A stretch of 64,000 bases of DNA from Candidatus Kapaibacterium thiocyanatum (GCA_001899175.1 MKVH01000008.1:110099-174098), one strand, 5' to 3'. Counted from the first letter of the stretch, positions 7,676 through 17,182 are shown. Notes: generated by a model not told the origin, from the sequence alone. Numbers and translations: made by a program.

Positions 7676-7936
7676 GCGGCATCACATACTGCATGCGCCA
7701 TGAATCCACACACGAGGAGTGGAGCCGAAGATGGTATCTCCAGCGGTGGTCATTGTCATCCGATCCGAATCAGGCAAGTCATTCAAAGAACGTGATACGA
7801 AAGTACTGAGCCCTATGACTCTGAGCAATAGAATGTTTTCCACACGAGCAACTGATGTAGGGGAGAGTATGTGTTATGGTCTACCGAATCCCTTGATGTT
7901 AGTAACGTTGTAGATAACTACCAAGGAGTAGATAAG

Positions 7937-8752
7937 GTGAGTAGTAATCCGAATGATGTGCTGGTAAACGGAATCCGTGTCCCTGAAGGTTGTATCCCTG
8001 CGTGGACGTTGGATGAAAGTGAAAAGAACAGGTTGGTTGATGACCGCCGTCCTCTCAACTACAACCCGAGTACGTACTTCCAGCCCATAGAACACATGGG
8101 CGAGGACATTATTGTGGGCTATCTGGGACACGTGGAGAGCCGTGGTAGAGCAGGCACGGCGAAGTTTCATCATGAGGTCTATCGGCAGTCCTACACCTAC
8201 TTTATCGACTACGCCGAGGGCAAGCCTGTCTACGTGACATTCGACCAAGTGACCGTTCATCGTCTCTTACAGATTCAGCCACGGGCTGGTGAACCGCTCC
8301 TGTGGTACTGGAAACGCATTGACTCACCCAAGAAGATTAACAGCCGCCATATCTTCATGGTCATGCCCTTCGAAGAGGGTCCTCTACAAGAGTTCTACAC
8401 CGTCAACGTTAGAGATTTTCTAACGCAGGAAATGGGCCTCATTGTCCAACGTGCTGATTCTGTGCATGATAACGACGTAATCAGCGACACTGTGCTCCAG
8501 CTAATCGAGGAGTCAGCAATCATAATCGCAGATTCGTCCACGGCAAACAAGAACGTGTTCTATGAAATCGGATATGCTGATGCCAAAGGCAAAGAGCTGA
8601 TCCTAATGCAAAACCGCAGTGCAGGCTCAATCTTCTTCGACAAAGCCCATCGACGTGGAATTCTGTACGATATGGACAAACCCGAGCAGTTCCGTGAGGA
8701 GTTACTGGCAACGGTGAAGCATATTCAGAACCGAGTTGGACAGAACAACTAG
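7937..8752 (+). CDS. Nucleoside-deoxyribosyltransferase-like / TIR-like protein, candidate effector
   Basis: 271 residues from the GTG at 7937, chosen for AAGGAG eight bases upstream; the frame is open from 7871 but without such a site. Residues 1-135 are an unassigned domain. Residues 138-265 are a nucleotide-binding fold of the deoxyribosyltransferase-like type: FMVMPF (140-145), QRADS (171-175), SAIIIADSS (193-201) and NVFYEIGYADAKGK (206-219) with the likely catalytic Glu210. This fold is the effector in retron-Eco1-type systems and in other anti-phage systems, where it attacks nucleotides or NAD. Here it is transcribed away from the RT operon, which is unusual. Effector role is inference. 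Confidence 0.72.
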   Translation: MSSNPNDVLVNGIRVPEGCIPAWTLDESEKNRLVDDRRPLNYNPSTYFQPIEHMGEDIIVGYLGHVESRGRAGTAKFHHEVYRQSYTYFIDYAEGKPVYVTFDQVTVHRLLQIQPRAGEPLLWYWKRIDSPKKINSRHIFMVMPFEEGPLQEFYTVNVRDFLTQEMGLIVQRADSVHDNDVISDTVLQLIEESAIIIADSSTANKNVFYEIGYADAKGKELILMQNRSAGSIFFDKAHRRGILYDMDKPEQFREELLATVKHIQNRVGQNN

Positions 8753-8779
8753 ACGTTATGGTATCAGGGATTGAGCTTG

Positions 8780-8808
8780 TCCGTGATAAGTATTGGCTTA
8801 TCAACGGA
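8780..8808. terminator. Hairpin between convergent genes, probable bidirectional terminator
   Basis: TCCGTGATAAG, TATTGG, CTTATC-A-ACGGA: an 11-bp stem with one bulge, placed between the stop of the deoxyribosyltransferase-like gene and the stop of the convergent XRE gene. No long T run follows, so it may only protect 3' ends. Confidence 0.45.
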
Positions 8809-8817
8809 AGGATGAGG

Positions 8818-9096
8818 CTACTTCCCGTGCCGTCCCAAGGTGCTCAAGAACCGCTGGAGCAGTTCCACTGGTGTGAGCTGGAGTTTGGGTGCCAGTAGCA
8901 GGAACGAGTTCAGGCTGATCTCGGACTCGCCCCTTTCGAGTTTCGAGACATACGCCTGCTCCAACCCCTCGTCCGACACGGCCTCCTGTGAGAGACCCAA
9001 TTCAAGTCTCCGTTCACGGATCAGTAGCCCAAGTGCTTGTGCAGTACTGGCCTTTTGTCCCTTGTGTATCACTAATTCCTTGAGCGGTCTAGCCAT
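8818..9096 (-). CDS. XRE-family transcriptional regulator
   Basis: 92 residues with one Cro/C1-type HTH at about residues 20-75 (LGLLIRERRLELGLSQEAV ... YVSKLERGESEIS). It converges on the deoxyribosyltransferase-like gene and lies between it and the integrase fragment. Most likely a regulator belonging to the island. No clear ribosome-binding site. Confidence 0.8.
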   Translation of the reverse strand: MARPLKELVIHKGQKASTAQALGLLIRERRLELGLSQEAVSDEGLEQAYVSKLERGESEISLNSFLLLAPKLQLTPVELLQRFLSTLGRHGK

Positions 9097-9267
9097 ACGA
9101 CCAAGCTATCCGAGCAAGGGGGCAGCAATTACTCCTATAGAAGTAAATGGATTCTTTCACGTCTGCTGGAGGCAGACTAGTACCAATAATCAATGGTCTC
9201 GGCAATGGCAAGCACATCCATCCATCGTGTGGTCATGATCACCACGGTCTGTATACTGAGTTTCCTG

Positions 9268-9675
9268 TCATACGAGAAGAGCTTCGGGCAAGACTTCCAA
9301 GTACATCGTGGCTGATGCAGTACCGCCATCCTCGATTTTGGATTTCCTCAGGAAATCTTCGTGGTACGAGCGATGACGCATGTGCTCTTCATAGACCCTC
9401 CGAATCCGGGTGAACACGGCGTCGATGTTCTTTCGTATTTCGTTCACGTTGGGGGCCTTCTCCGATAACTTCCCATCCTTGAGGATGAATTTCCTCGGCA
9501 CGGAAATACCCGTGGACTTCCGGGTTCTTCCCTTAGGGTTTGCCGGACCGATCCACCGTTCGCAGATCACCGTACAGATGAAGGTGCCTTTGGTTGCCTT
9601 GGCCGAGGCCACCTTGTAGAGGAAGGATACGTGCAGAGCATCGCGTCCTATGCCGATCGTTTGAGAGTAAGACAT
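9268..9675 (-). pseudogene. Tyrosine integrase, N-terminal fragment only
   Basis: 135 residues from the ATG at 9675 (AGGAGACGT immediately upstream). The segment ICERWIGP ... RKSTGISVPRKFIL ... APNVNEIRKNIDAVFTRI matches the arm-type DNA-binding domain found at the N-terminus of Bacteroidota phage/ICE integrases. The core-binding and catalytic (R-H-R-Y) domains, another ~270 residues, are absent and are not seen in other frames of 8818-9268. It reads away from tRNA-Glu, as integrase genes beside their att site do. Alternatively a stand-alone arm-binding protein, which is less likely. Confidence 0.65.
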
Positions 9676-9741
9676 TACGTCTCCTGTTGGGTTGGAAAGT
9701 GGTGGCACCAGTGGTGGTCCTCCAGTTCCCTGTAAGACTGT

Positions 9742-9817
9742 CTATCGCCCAAAAACCCAAGGAGACTTTCCCTTCAATCCCGCTGCCTGTGCGATGTCCA
9801 CAGGCTATCGCCCAAAA
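9742..9817. repeat. Two 13-bp direct repeats, candidate integrase arm sites
   Basis: CTATCGCCCAAAA occurs at 9742-9754 and again at 9805-9817, 63 bp apart, between the integrase fragment and tRNA-Glu. A partial copy (CGCCCAAA) sits at 4178-4185 inside the other end. Spacing and position suit arm-type binding sites of a tyrosine integrase. Confidence 0.45.
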
Positions 9818-9819
9818 TG

Positions 9820-9863
9820 ACAAAAGGCTTCCCAACATGGTTGAGAAGCCTTTGTACACCGTA
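9820..9863. repeat. Right copy of 44-bp direct repeat (candidate att site)
   Basis: Gapless match to 4067-4110 (35/44). It covers the terminator of tRNA-Glu and the last bases of the tRNA; the final ten bases are identical in both copies. Confidence 0.6.
9823..9853 (-). terminator. Terminator of tRNA-Glu
   Basis: On the minus strand AAAGGCTTCTCAAC, a 3-nt loop, then GTTGGGAAGCCTTT followed by TGTCATTTTG. It starts one base after the tRNA 3' end. Confidence 0.8.
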
Positions 9864-9926
9864 CGGGAATTGAACCCGTGTTACCGCCTTGAAAGGGCGG
9901 TGTCCTAACCCCTAGACGAACGGTGC
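9855..9926 (-). tRNA. tRNA-Glu (anticodon TTC)
   Basis: Folds as a normal cloverleaf: acceptor GCACCGT/ACGGTGT (G1-U72 wobble), D-arm CGTCTAGGGGTTAGGAC, anticodon stem CCGCC/GGCGG around CTTTCAA (anticodon TTC), T-arm ACGGG/CCCGT with TTCAATT. Discriminator A; CCA is not encoded. Its 3' end is the insertion point of the island. Confidence 0.93.
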
Positions 9927-9938
9927 AAAAACGGATCA

Positions 9939-9970
9939 CAAATATAGGGGTCTGGGCCGTTATTGCCAAA
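9939..9970 (-). promoter_or_regulatory. Bacteroidota-type promoter of tRNA-Glu
   Basis: On the minus strand TTTG (9967-9970), 20-nt spacer, TATATTTG (9939-9946), then 12 nt to the tRNA 5' end. This matches the known -33 TTTG / -7 TAnnTTTG consensus of this group. Confidence 0.75.
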
Positions 9971-9978
9971 TTTGCAGG

Positions 9979-10611
9979 ATGACAACCGTAGGAATCACCG
10001 GCGGAATAGGAACGGGCAAGTCCACCGTGGCGCAGATCCTGCGTCAACGGGGATGGCCGGTCTATGCGTCCGACGACACGGCCACAACCATCATGGAGAA
10101 CGACGCCGACGTTCACCGCGAACTGGTGGAGCTGTTCGGGCCCTCAGCCATGCACGACGGAACGCCCGATCGCACGGCGATCGCCGCTCTGGTGTTCGGA
10201 GACGATCCGGAGGCCCGCCGACGTCTGGCGGCCCTGAACGCCATCGTCCACCCCCGCGTGCGGGAGGAACACCGGACCCGGATGGCCGAACATCGCGCCA
10301 TGGGAACGCCCGTCATGGCCATCGAGTCGGCACTGCTGTTCGACGCCGGACTCGACCGGGAGGTCGACGTCGTGGTCGTGGTGGATGCCGACGACGACGT
10401 GCGGATCCGGCGGGTGATGGAGCGTAACAAGCTGACCCGCGAACAGGTCCTTGCACGGATCGCAGCCCAGATGCCGATGGCCGAACAACGTTCCAGGGCG
10501 AACTTCGTCATACGCAACGATGCCGGCCTGGAAGCCCTGACCGAGTCCACGAACGCCGTGGCGGCGAGGATCGAAGCAGGAGCTTCGGCAGGCGACGGAC
10601 AAGTTTCATAG
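9979..10611 (+). CDS. coaE: Dephospho-CoA kinase
   Basis: Last step of coenzyme A synthesis: ATP-dependent phosphorylation of the 3'-hydroxyl of dephospho-CoA. 210 residues. The Walker A loop GGIGTGKS is at residues 8-15, followed by the family's SDD (DDTA) and the AIVHP, ALLFDAG and VVVDAD segments typical of CoaE. The C-terminal ~15 residues are extra low-complexity. First gene of a plus-strand housekeeping run; its promoter must overlap that of the divergent tRNA-Glu. Confidence 0.95.
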   Translation: MTTVGITGGIGTGKSTVAQILRQRGWPVYASDDTATTIMENDADVHRELVELFGPSAMHDGTPDRTAIAALVFGDDPEARRRLAALNAIVHPRVREEHRTRMAEHRAMGTPVMAIESALLFDAGLDREVDVVVVVDADDDVRIRRVMERNKLTREQVLARIAAQMPMAEQRSRANFVIRNDAGLEALTESTNAVAARIEAGASAGDGQVS

Positions 10612-10654
10612 TTTTGCACTCACGTCTCATCCTTCATTCAAAGGTCATTCTGTT

Positions 10655-10978
10655 ATGCCTTCCCCGCTCCATCTCACGGATGAAAGTTTCCAACCGGAAA
10701 TCGAGTCAGGCGCCGTCGTCCTCGTGGACTTCTGGGCAGCCTGGTGCGGCCCGTGCCGTGCCATCGCACCCATCATCGACGAGCTCGCCGGTGAGTACGA
10801 TGGTCGTGCCCGCATCGCCAAGGTCGACGTGGACAACAATCCGCGCGTCGCGCTGCAGTACGGTATCCGTTCGATCCCCGCCCTGCTGATCTTCAAGGGT
10901 GGCAAGGTCGTGGACACGATCGTTGGCGCGGTGCCGAAGAGCTATATCACGGACCGCCTCAACGCCCAGGTGAACTGA
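10655..10978 (+). CDS. trxA: Thioredoxin
   Basis: 107 residues, cytosolic (no signal peptide). Active site WCGPC at residues 30-34, preceded by VLVDFWA, and the cis-proline in SIPAL followed by LIFKGG. Reduces protein disulfides with NADPH via thioredoxin reductase. Sits between coaE and the pterin dehydratase, 3 bp before the latter, so those two are likely co-transcribed. Confidence 0.95.
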   Translation: MPSPLHLTDESFQPEIESGAVVLVDFWAAWCGPCRAIAPIIDELAGEYDGRARIAKVDVDNNPRVALQYGIRSIPALLIFKGGKVVDTIVGAVPKSYITDRLNAQVN

Positions 10979-10981
10979 GCC

Positions 10982-12572
<1,591 letters not shown>

Positions 12573-12594
12573 CGATCAACAGCATACGGACAAC

Positions 12595-14004
12595 ATGAGC
12601 AACAACATCGTCTTCGGCACTGACGGATGGCGTGGCGTCATCGCCCGCGACTATACGTTCGACAATCTCACGCTGGTGGCCCATGCCACCGCACGATACG
12701 TCAAGACGCTCAAGGCGAAGAGTCCTGCCGTCGTCATCGGATACGACACGCGATTCCTCTCGAAGGAATTCGCTTCGCATACGGCCTGCATCCTGGCTTC
12801 CTATGGCATCACCGTGCACCTGACGGAGACGTTCTCGAGTACGCCGCAGGTGTCGTTCCATACGAAGCAGAAGGGCGCACAGCTCGGCGTGGTGATCACG
12901 GCAAGTCACAATCCGCCCATCTACAACGGCTTCAAGGTGAAGGCGAGCTTCGGGGGCCCGGCCGTTCCGGAGCAGATCGCCCTGATCGAATCGCAACTGG
13001 CGGCCCTGAAGGGCAAGGCTCCGAAGGCTTCGTCGACGTCGTACGACGACTACATCGACCAGCGCCTGATACGTCCGTTCGATGCGAAGGAATCCTACAT
13101 CCGCTATCTGCGCAAGAAGATCGACCTCGATCTCATCGTGAAGAGCGGTATCAAGGTCCTCTACGATCCCATGCACGGCGCCGGTATCGACTTCATGCAT
13201 CGCATCCTTCCGGGTGTGGCCGAAATCCACGGCGAGTACAATCCGTCCTTCGGCGAAGTGGATCATCCCGAGCCCATCGCCGAATGCCTGCGTCCGCTGA
13301 TGGACGCCGTAAAGAAGAAGAAATTCGACGTGGGTCTCGCTACCGATGGCGACGCCGATCGTCTGGGTGCCGTGGATCATACGGGTGCCTTCGTCGACCC
13401 GCACAGGATCTTCATGCTGCTCATGAAGTATCTGTACGAGGACAAGAAGCGTCGTGGCGCCGTGGTCAAGACGGTATCGCTGACGTCGATGGTCAGCGCC
13501 TACTGCGAGAAGCACGGCATCAAGGTCTACGAAACGCCCATCGGGTTCAAGTACGTGGCCAAGCTGATGGCGGAGGAGAAGATCCTCATCGGCGGTGAGG
13601 AAAGCGGTGGTCTCGGAACGTCGCTCCACATTCCCGAGCGCGACGGCATCTTCAACGGTCTGTTGCTGCTGGAGATGATCGCGAAGCGTGGCAAGACGCT
13701 GCACGAGCTGTGCGAGGAACTCGACGAGGAATTCGGTCCGCACCGCTACCGTCGTCGCGACGTCCACGTCACGGAATCGCAGAAGAAGGCCATCCTCGGA
13801 GCATGCGCCAAGCAGCCCCTGAAGATCGGTCGCTACAACGTGCTGAAGGTGGATACGCGCGACGGCTACAAGTTCTATGTGGAAGGTGGAGCGTGGCTGC
13901 TGATCCGCGCGTCGGGCACGGAGCCGCTCATCCGCTTCTACAGCGAAGCCGCGTCGATCGCGACGGTGAACGAACTGATCGAGGAAGCCCTGAAGCTCAA
14001 GTGA
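12595..14004 (+). CDS. Phosphoglucomutase / phosphomannomutase
   Basis: 469 residues from the ATG at 12595; the frame is open further upstream inside eno but the N-terminus FGTDGWRG is that of the family. The phosphoserine loop is TASHNPPIYNGFK, the metal loop is DGDADRLG, and the sugar-binding loop is GGEESGG; the C-terminal phosphate-binding domain has RASGTEPLIRFY. Interconverts hexose 1- and 6-phosphates, feeding polysaccharide synthesis. The exact sugar preference cannot be read from motifs. Confidence 0.93.
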   Translation: MSNNIVFGTDGWRGVIARDYTFDNLTLVAHATARYVKTLKAKSPAVVIGYDTRFLSKEFASHTACILASYGITVHLTETFSSTPQVSFHTKQKGAQLGVVITASHNPPIYNGFKVKASFGGPAVPEQIALIESQLAALKGKAPKASSTSYDDYIDQRLIRPFDAKESYIRYLRKKIDLDLIVKSGIKVLYDPMHGAGIDFMHRILPGVAEIHGEYNPSFGEVDHPEPIAECLRPLMDAVKKKKFDVGLATDGDADRLGAVDHTGAFVDPHRIFMLLMKYLYEDKKRRGAVVKTVSLTSMVSAYCEKHGIKVYETPIGFKYVAKLMAEEKILIGGEESGGLGTSLHIPERDGIFNGLLLLEMIAKRGKTLHELCEELDEEFGPHRYRRRDVHVTESQKKAILGACAKQPLKIGRYNVLKVDTRDGYKFYVEGGAWLLIRASGTEPLIRFYSEAASIATVNELIEEALKLK

Positions 14005-14029
14005 CGAGCGGACATATCGACGAATCACG

Positions 14030-14061
14030 GAAGGCGTCGTCCCGGAAGGGGTGGCGCCTTC
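14030..14061 (+). terminator. Hairpin downstream of the phosphohexomutase
   Basis: GAAGGCG ... CGCCTTC, a 7-bp stem with an 18-nt loop, 25 bp after the stop codon. No T run, so termination is possible but not certain. Beyond it, 14062-14263 shows no gene. Confidence 0.35.
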
Positions 14062-14263
14062 GTCGTAGAAAAGCAGGGCGATGTGTGTGCTTCCGGTATG
14101 CAGGAGGATGAGCGGTTGAGACTGGTACATGAATGAAGAGCGTGATTTTATAAAGATCTGTAGTACTTTGGAGCCGAAATACGATAGGGAATAGTATTAT
14201 GCCGGATGATGTGCAGATGGAATGATGACAGTAGTATACTATGCCTGTGTTGCAGGAGTGCAA

Positions 14264-14739
14264 ATGCTGACCGATGACGAGATAGAACGCATGCTCTATA
14301 TCGGGAAAAAGATAGACGGAGACTTCCTTTGCATATCCTCCGTATGAATGCCGTGCCGAACATGGCGCACAGGAGATCGTCCCGAACCGTCGAAGGGGAT
14401 GATGGAAATACCTATTGTGTCAAGCTTCGGCAGAATGCGGAGAATGTTTTCGATTTCTCGGTGATTCTGGTCGTCAGTATCGCAGGAAAAGATGTCATAC
14501 TGCGTCGCTATAACGGTAGATCACATGAGCATCGGAATCAGATAGAGCAGGACAAGTTCTATGACTATCATATACATACCGCTACAAGGCGATATTTCGA
14601 ACGCGGATGCAATCCAGACGGTTTCGCGGAACCTACTGACCGGTACACGACAATCGCCGAAGCAGTAGATTGCCTGCTGTCGGATTGCGGGTTCTATTAT
14701 GAAGGGCCTGCAATGCCATTGTTTCCGGAGAAGGAGTGA
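14264..14739 (+). pseudogene. Frameshifted partner of a DUF1828 gene
   Basis: The ATG at 14264 has an ideal AGGAG site and starts MLTDDEIERMLYIGKKIDG, but that frame ends at a TGA near 14348. The rest of the protein continues in another frame to 14739 (GKDVILRRYNGRSHEHRN ... FHIH-like DYHIHTATRRYF ... TTIAEAVDCLL). Joined, they make a ~155-residue protein of the kind seen beside DUF1828 proteins (from memory the family may be DUF6978; not verified). The break lies around 14300-14330, near GGGAAAAAG. It could be a pseudogene, a sequencing error or programmed frameshifting. Stop overlaps the next start region directly (0-bp spacing). Confidence 0.6.
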
Positions 14740-15510
14740 ATGAACGAGGATGCCAGCATAGAATCCGAATTGAGAGCTTCCATCAGCAGGGAAGTCGTCC
14801 TCCATCGAGAAGGTTCGAGATGGCTGGTGTTCACGCCATTCAGGTTCGATGATGGAGACAGCTTCGTGATAGCCTTGCATAAGGACCAGAACCGCTGGTA
14901 CTTCAGCGACGAAGGGCATACCTTGATGCATCTGTCGTACAGAATCGATGAAGCCATGCTCCAGAAAGGGAATAGGGCCGAGATCATCAGTGGTACGCTG
15001 TCGCCGTTCGACGTGAAGAACAAGCGTGGCGTACTTGTCAAGGACGTAGAGGATGACGATTTTGGCAATGCCCTATATTCCTTCATCCAGGCAATCGTCA
15101 AGGTGTCCGATGTATCTATGCTGTCACGTGACCGTGTCAGAAGTACATTTCTGGAGGACGTGGACAATTTCCTGCGGGAAGTAGTCGGTACCGGGCTGGT
15201 AAAAGACTGGATAGACAAGAAGTATGATAGTGAAGCGAGATATCGGGTACCGTATGCGATCGAAACTGTGCGTAACCCTCTCTGGGTCTTCCCGATACAA
15301 AGTGATAGTACGGTTCAGGACGCTACCATCGTGATGCTGAAACATGAGTCCTGGGGAACGGCGTTCGAAGGAGTTGGAATATTCGAGCAGCAATCGACGA
15401 TATCACGTGACCGCCTCGCCCGCTTCTCAGACGTATGTGGTAAACAGTTTTCATCTCTGGAAGGTAATCGCGATCGCATCAAGGACTACCTGCAACGCGA
15501 GATGTCGTAG
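14740..15510 (+). CDS. DUF1828 domain protein
   Basis: 256 residues. The N-terminal ~100 residues match DUF1828 in style: VFTPFRFDDGDSFVIALHK then WYFSDEGHTLMHLSY, then a helical segment. The C-terminal half may be the partner domain DUF1829. Function unknown; such genes are patchy, often in prophages and islands, and are suspected toxin-antitoxin or defence parts. It begins one base after the frameshifted gene, so the two form a pair. Base composition is AT-richer than the flanking enzymes. Confidence 0.7.
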   Translation: MNEDASIESELRASISREVVLHREGSRWLVFTPFRFDDGDSFVIALHKDQNRWYFSDEGHTLMHLSYRIDEAMLQKGNRAEIISGTLSPFDVKNKRGVLVKDVEDDDFGNALYSFIQAIVKVSDVSMLSRDRVRSTFLEDVDNFLREVVGTGLVKDWIDKKYDSEARYRVPYAIETVRNPLWVFPIQSDSTVQDATIVMLKHESWGTAFEGVGIFEQQSTISRDRLARFSDVCGKQFSSLEGNRDRIKDYLQREMS

Positions 15511-15525
15511 TCTAAGGCTCCCTGG

Positions 15526-16071
15526 TTACAACACATCCACGGCATCCTTCAAGCCCGGCGCCGCTTCGTCCTTCCCACTCAGAATGGGAGTCGCTGCCTT
15601 CCACGGAATGGCGAGAACGGGGTCCAGAGCGTTGATGCAACGTTCGTTGACGGGATTGTACACATGCGTGCAGCGATAGAGTACGTCCGCCGCATCCGAG
15701 ACGATGCAGAAGCCATTGGCGAAGCCCGGTGGAATCCACACGATGTGCTGGTTCTCTTCGTTGACGTCGAGCGTCACATGTTTGCCGAACGTCGGCGATG
15801 ACGAGCGGACATCGAGCTCGACGAGCTGGATGGCTCCACGTACGACGCGCAGGAGCTTGCCCATGGGCTGACCGACGGTGTAGTGCAGGCCCCTGATGAC
15901 GTCGCGGCGACTGTGCGAATGGTTGTCCTGGACGAAGTCCGTTGCGATGCCGAGGTCCCGTAGCTGATCTTCACGGAACGATTCGATGAACCATCCGCGG
16001 TTGTCGTCGTGACGCTGCGGTTGCAGGACGACGATACCGTCGAGATGCGTGGAGACGATGGTGAATGCCAT
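15526..16071 (-). CDS. rfbC: dTDP-4-dehydrorhamnose 3,5-epimerase
   Basis: 181 residues, normal length. Cupin enzyme of dTDP-L-rhamnose synthesis. Signatures: DNRGWFIESF near the N-terminus, FVQDNHSHS with RGLHYT carrying the catalytic histidine, and WIPPGFANGFCIVSD; the catalytic Tyr is in YRCTHVYNP. No other rfb genes are nearby, so the pathway is split in this genome. It follows pdxB by 18 bp on the same strand. Confidence 0.95.
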   Translation of the reverse strand: MAFTIVSTHLDGIVVLQPQRHDDNRGWFIESFREDQLRDLGIATDFVQDNHSHSRRDVIRGLHYTVGQPMGKLLRVVRGAIQLVELDVRSSSPTFGKHVTLDVNEENQHIVWIPPGFANGFCIVSDAADVLYRCTHVYNPVNERCINALDPVLAIPWKAATPILSGKDEAAPGLKDAVDVL

Positions 16072-16089
16072 GATATGCAGGGATTGCGA

Positions 16090-17154
16090 TTACGGATTGA
16101 TGGAGACGAGCGTTTCCGCACGTTGCGGATACGTGTTGCGCAAGCGGTCGAACGTCGCTGCCGACGGATCGGCGATCATACCGTGTACGAAGCGGGCCGT
16201 GTCCTCGACGAGCGGACGGTTGACGCGAAGATGGTCGCGCAGGGCTTCCGTATCGGTGTCCACGATGACCGACGGCTTGGGGATGACGGCATCCACCGCT
16301 TCGAGGAAGATGTCGGTGGGCAGATCCTTCCAGCGCAACCATGCTTCGCCGATCATGCGCGCACCGTTGTACTTGCCGTTCAGCGTATGTCCCGCCACGT
16401 GGGGCGTAGCGACGAGCGTATGGGGAAGCAATGCGGTGTCGATCGACGGCTCGTTCGCGAAGACGTCGAGCACGAGGGCCCTCCGCGTACGCAGGACGTC
16501 GTCGAGTAGTGCCGCCTCGTCGATGATGCCGCCTCGTGCCGCGTTGATGACCAGCGCCTCGTCACGAAGCTTGCGCAATCGTGCGGCATCGATGAGTCCG
16601 GCGGTCGGATAAGGGACGTCGACGACGAGCGGTGTATGGACGGTCAATACGTCGACGATGGTCAACAGCTCGTCGAGTTCCATGTGCGGTGCGGGCATCG
16701 CGATACCGGCATCACGCAAGGGAGGATCGTTCACCACGACGTCCATGCCGAGAGCACGGGCATGGTCCACGATCCTGCGGCCGACATTGCCGCATCCGAC
16801 GATGCCGATCGTCCTGCCTTCCAGCAACGTCGACCATTCCAGCATCGCCGCGACGACGTATTCGGCGACGGCCGCCGCATTGCTGCCGGGCGCGCTCGCG
16901 ACGGCGATGGAATGCGTCGAGAGCCAGGAAAGATCCATGTGATCCATGCCGGCCGTGGCCGTGGCTATGAAGCCGACATTCGTGCCGTCGAGCAACGTGC
17001 GGCCGACCTTCGTCGTCGACCGCACGAGCAGGGTATCGGCATCGCAGTCGATGATGTCGTCACGACGCAGATGTCTTCCCTCGACGATGCGGACGTCGTC
17101 GTAAGGCGACAGCAGGTCGGCCAGAAGAGGGATGTTCGCATCGATGATGATCAC
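16090..17154 (-). CDS. pdxB: Erythronate-4-phosphate dehydrogenase
   Basis: 354 residues, as usual for PdxB. D-2-hydroxyacid dehydrogenase fold: LLVRSTTKV, TATAGMDHMD, an NAD-binding GIVGCGNVGRRI, INAARGGIIDEAAL (catalytic Arg) and VATPHVAGHTLNGK (catalytic His), plus the PdxB-specific C-terminal dimerisation domain. Second step of DXP-dependent pyridoxal phosphate synthesis. Confidence 0.93.
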   Translation of the reverse strand: MIIIDANIPLLADLLSPYDDVRIVEGRHLRRDDIIDCDADTLLVRSTTKVGRTLLDGTNVGFIATATAGMDHMDLSWLSTHSIAVASAPGSNAAAVAEYVVAAMLEWSTLLEGRTIGIVGCGNVGRRIVDHARALGMDVVVNDPPLRDAGIAMPAPHMELDELLTIVDVLTVHTPLVVDVPYPTAGLIDAARLRKLRDEALVINAARGGIIDEAALLDDVLRTRRALVLDVFANEPSIDTALLPHTLVATPHVAGHTLNGKYNGARMIGEAWLRWKDLPTDIFLEAVDAVIPKPSVIVDTDTEALRDHLRVNRPLVEDTARFVHGMIADPSAATFDRLRNTYPQRAETLVSINP

Positions 17155-17182
17155 GGGCTGCTACGTATGGAAGTCGAACATG

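Larger units (their letters stand above)
4101..9863. mobile_element. Candidate integrative island in tRNA-Glu, 5.8 kb, integrase decayed
   Basis: Bounded by the 10-bp tRNA 3'-end repeat at 4101-4110 and 9854-9863. The contents are AT-richer by eye than the flanks: a membrane-protein ORF, an IS3-family element, retron-type RT with XRE regulator, small ORFs, a deoxyribosyltransferase-like protein, a second XRE regulator and an integrase N-terminal fragment beside the tRNA. The integrase next to the tRNA 3' end is the usual layout of tRNA-targeting elements. The integrase lacks its catalytic domain, so the island is probably fixed in place. Confidence 0.6.
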
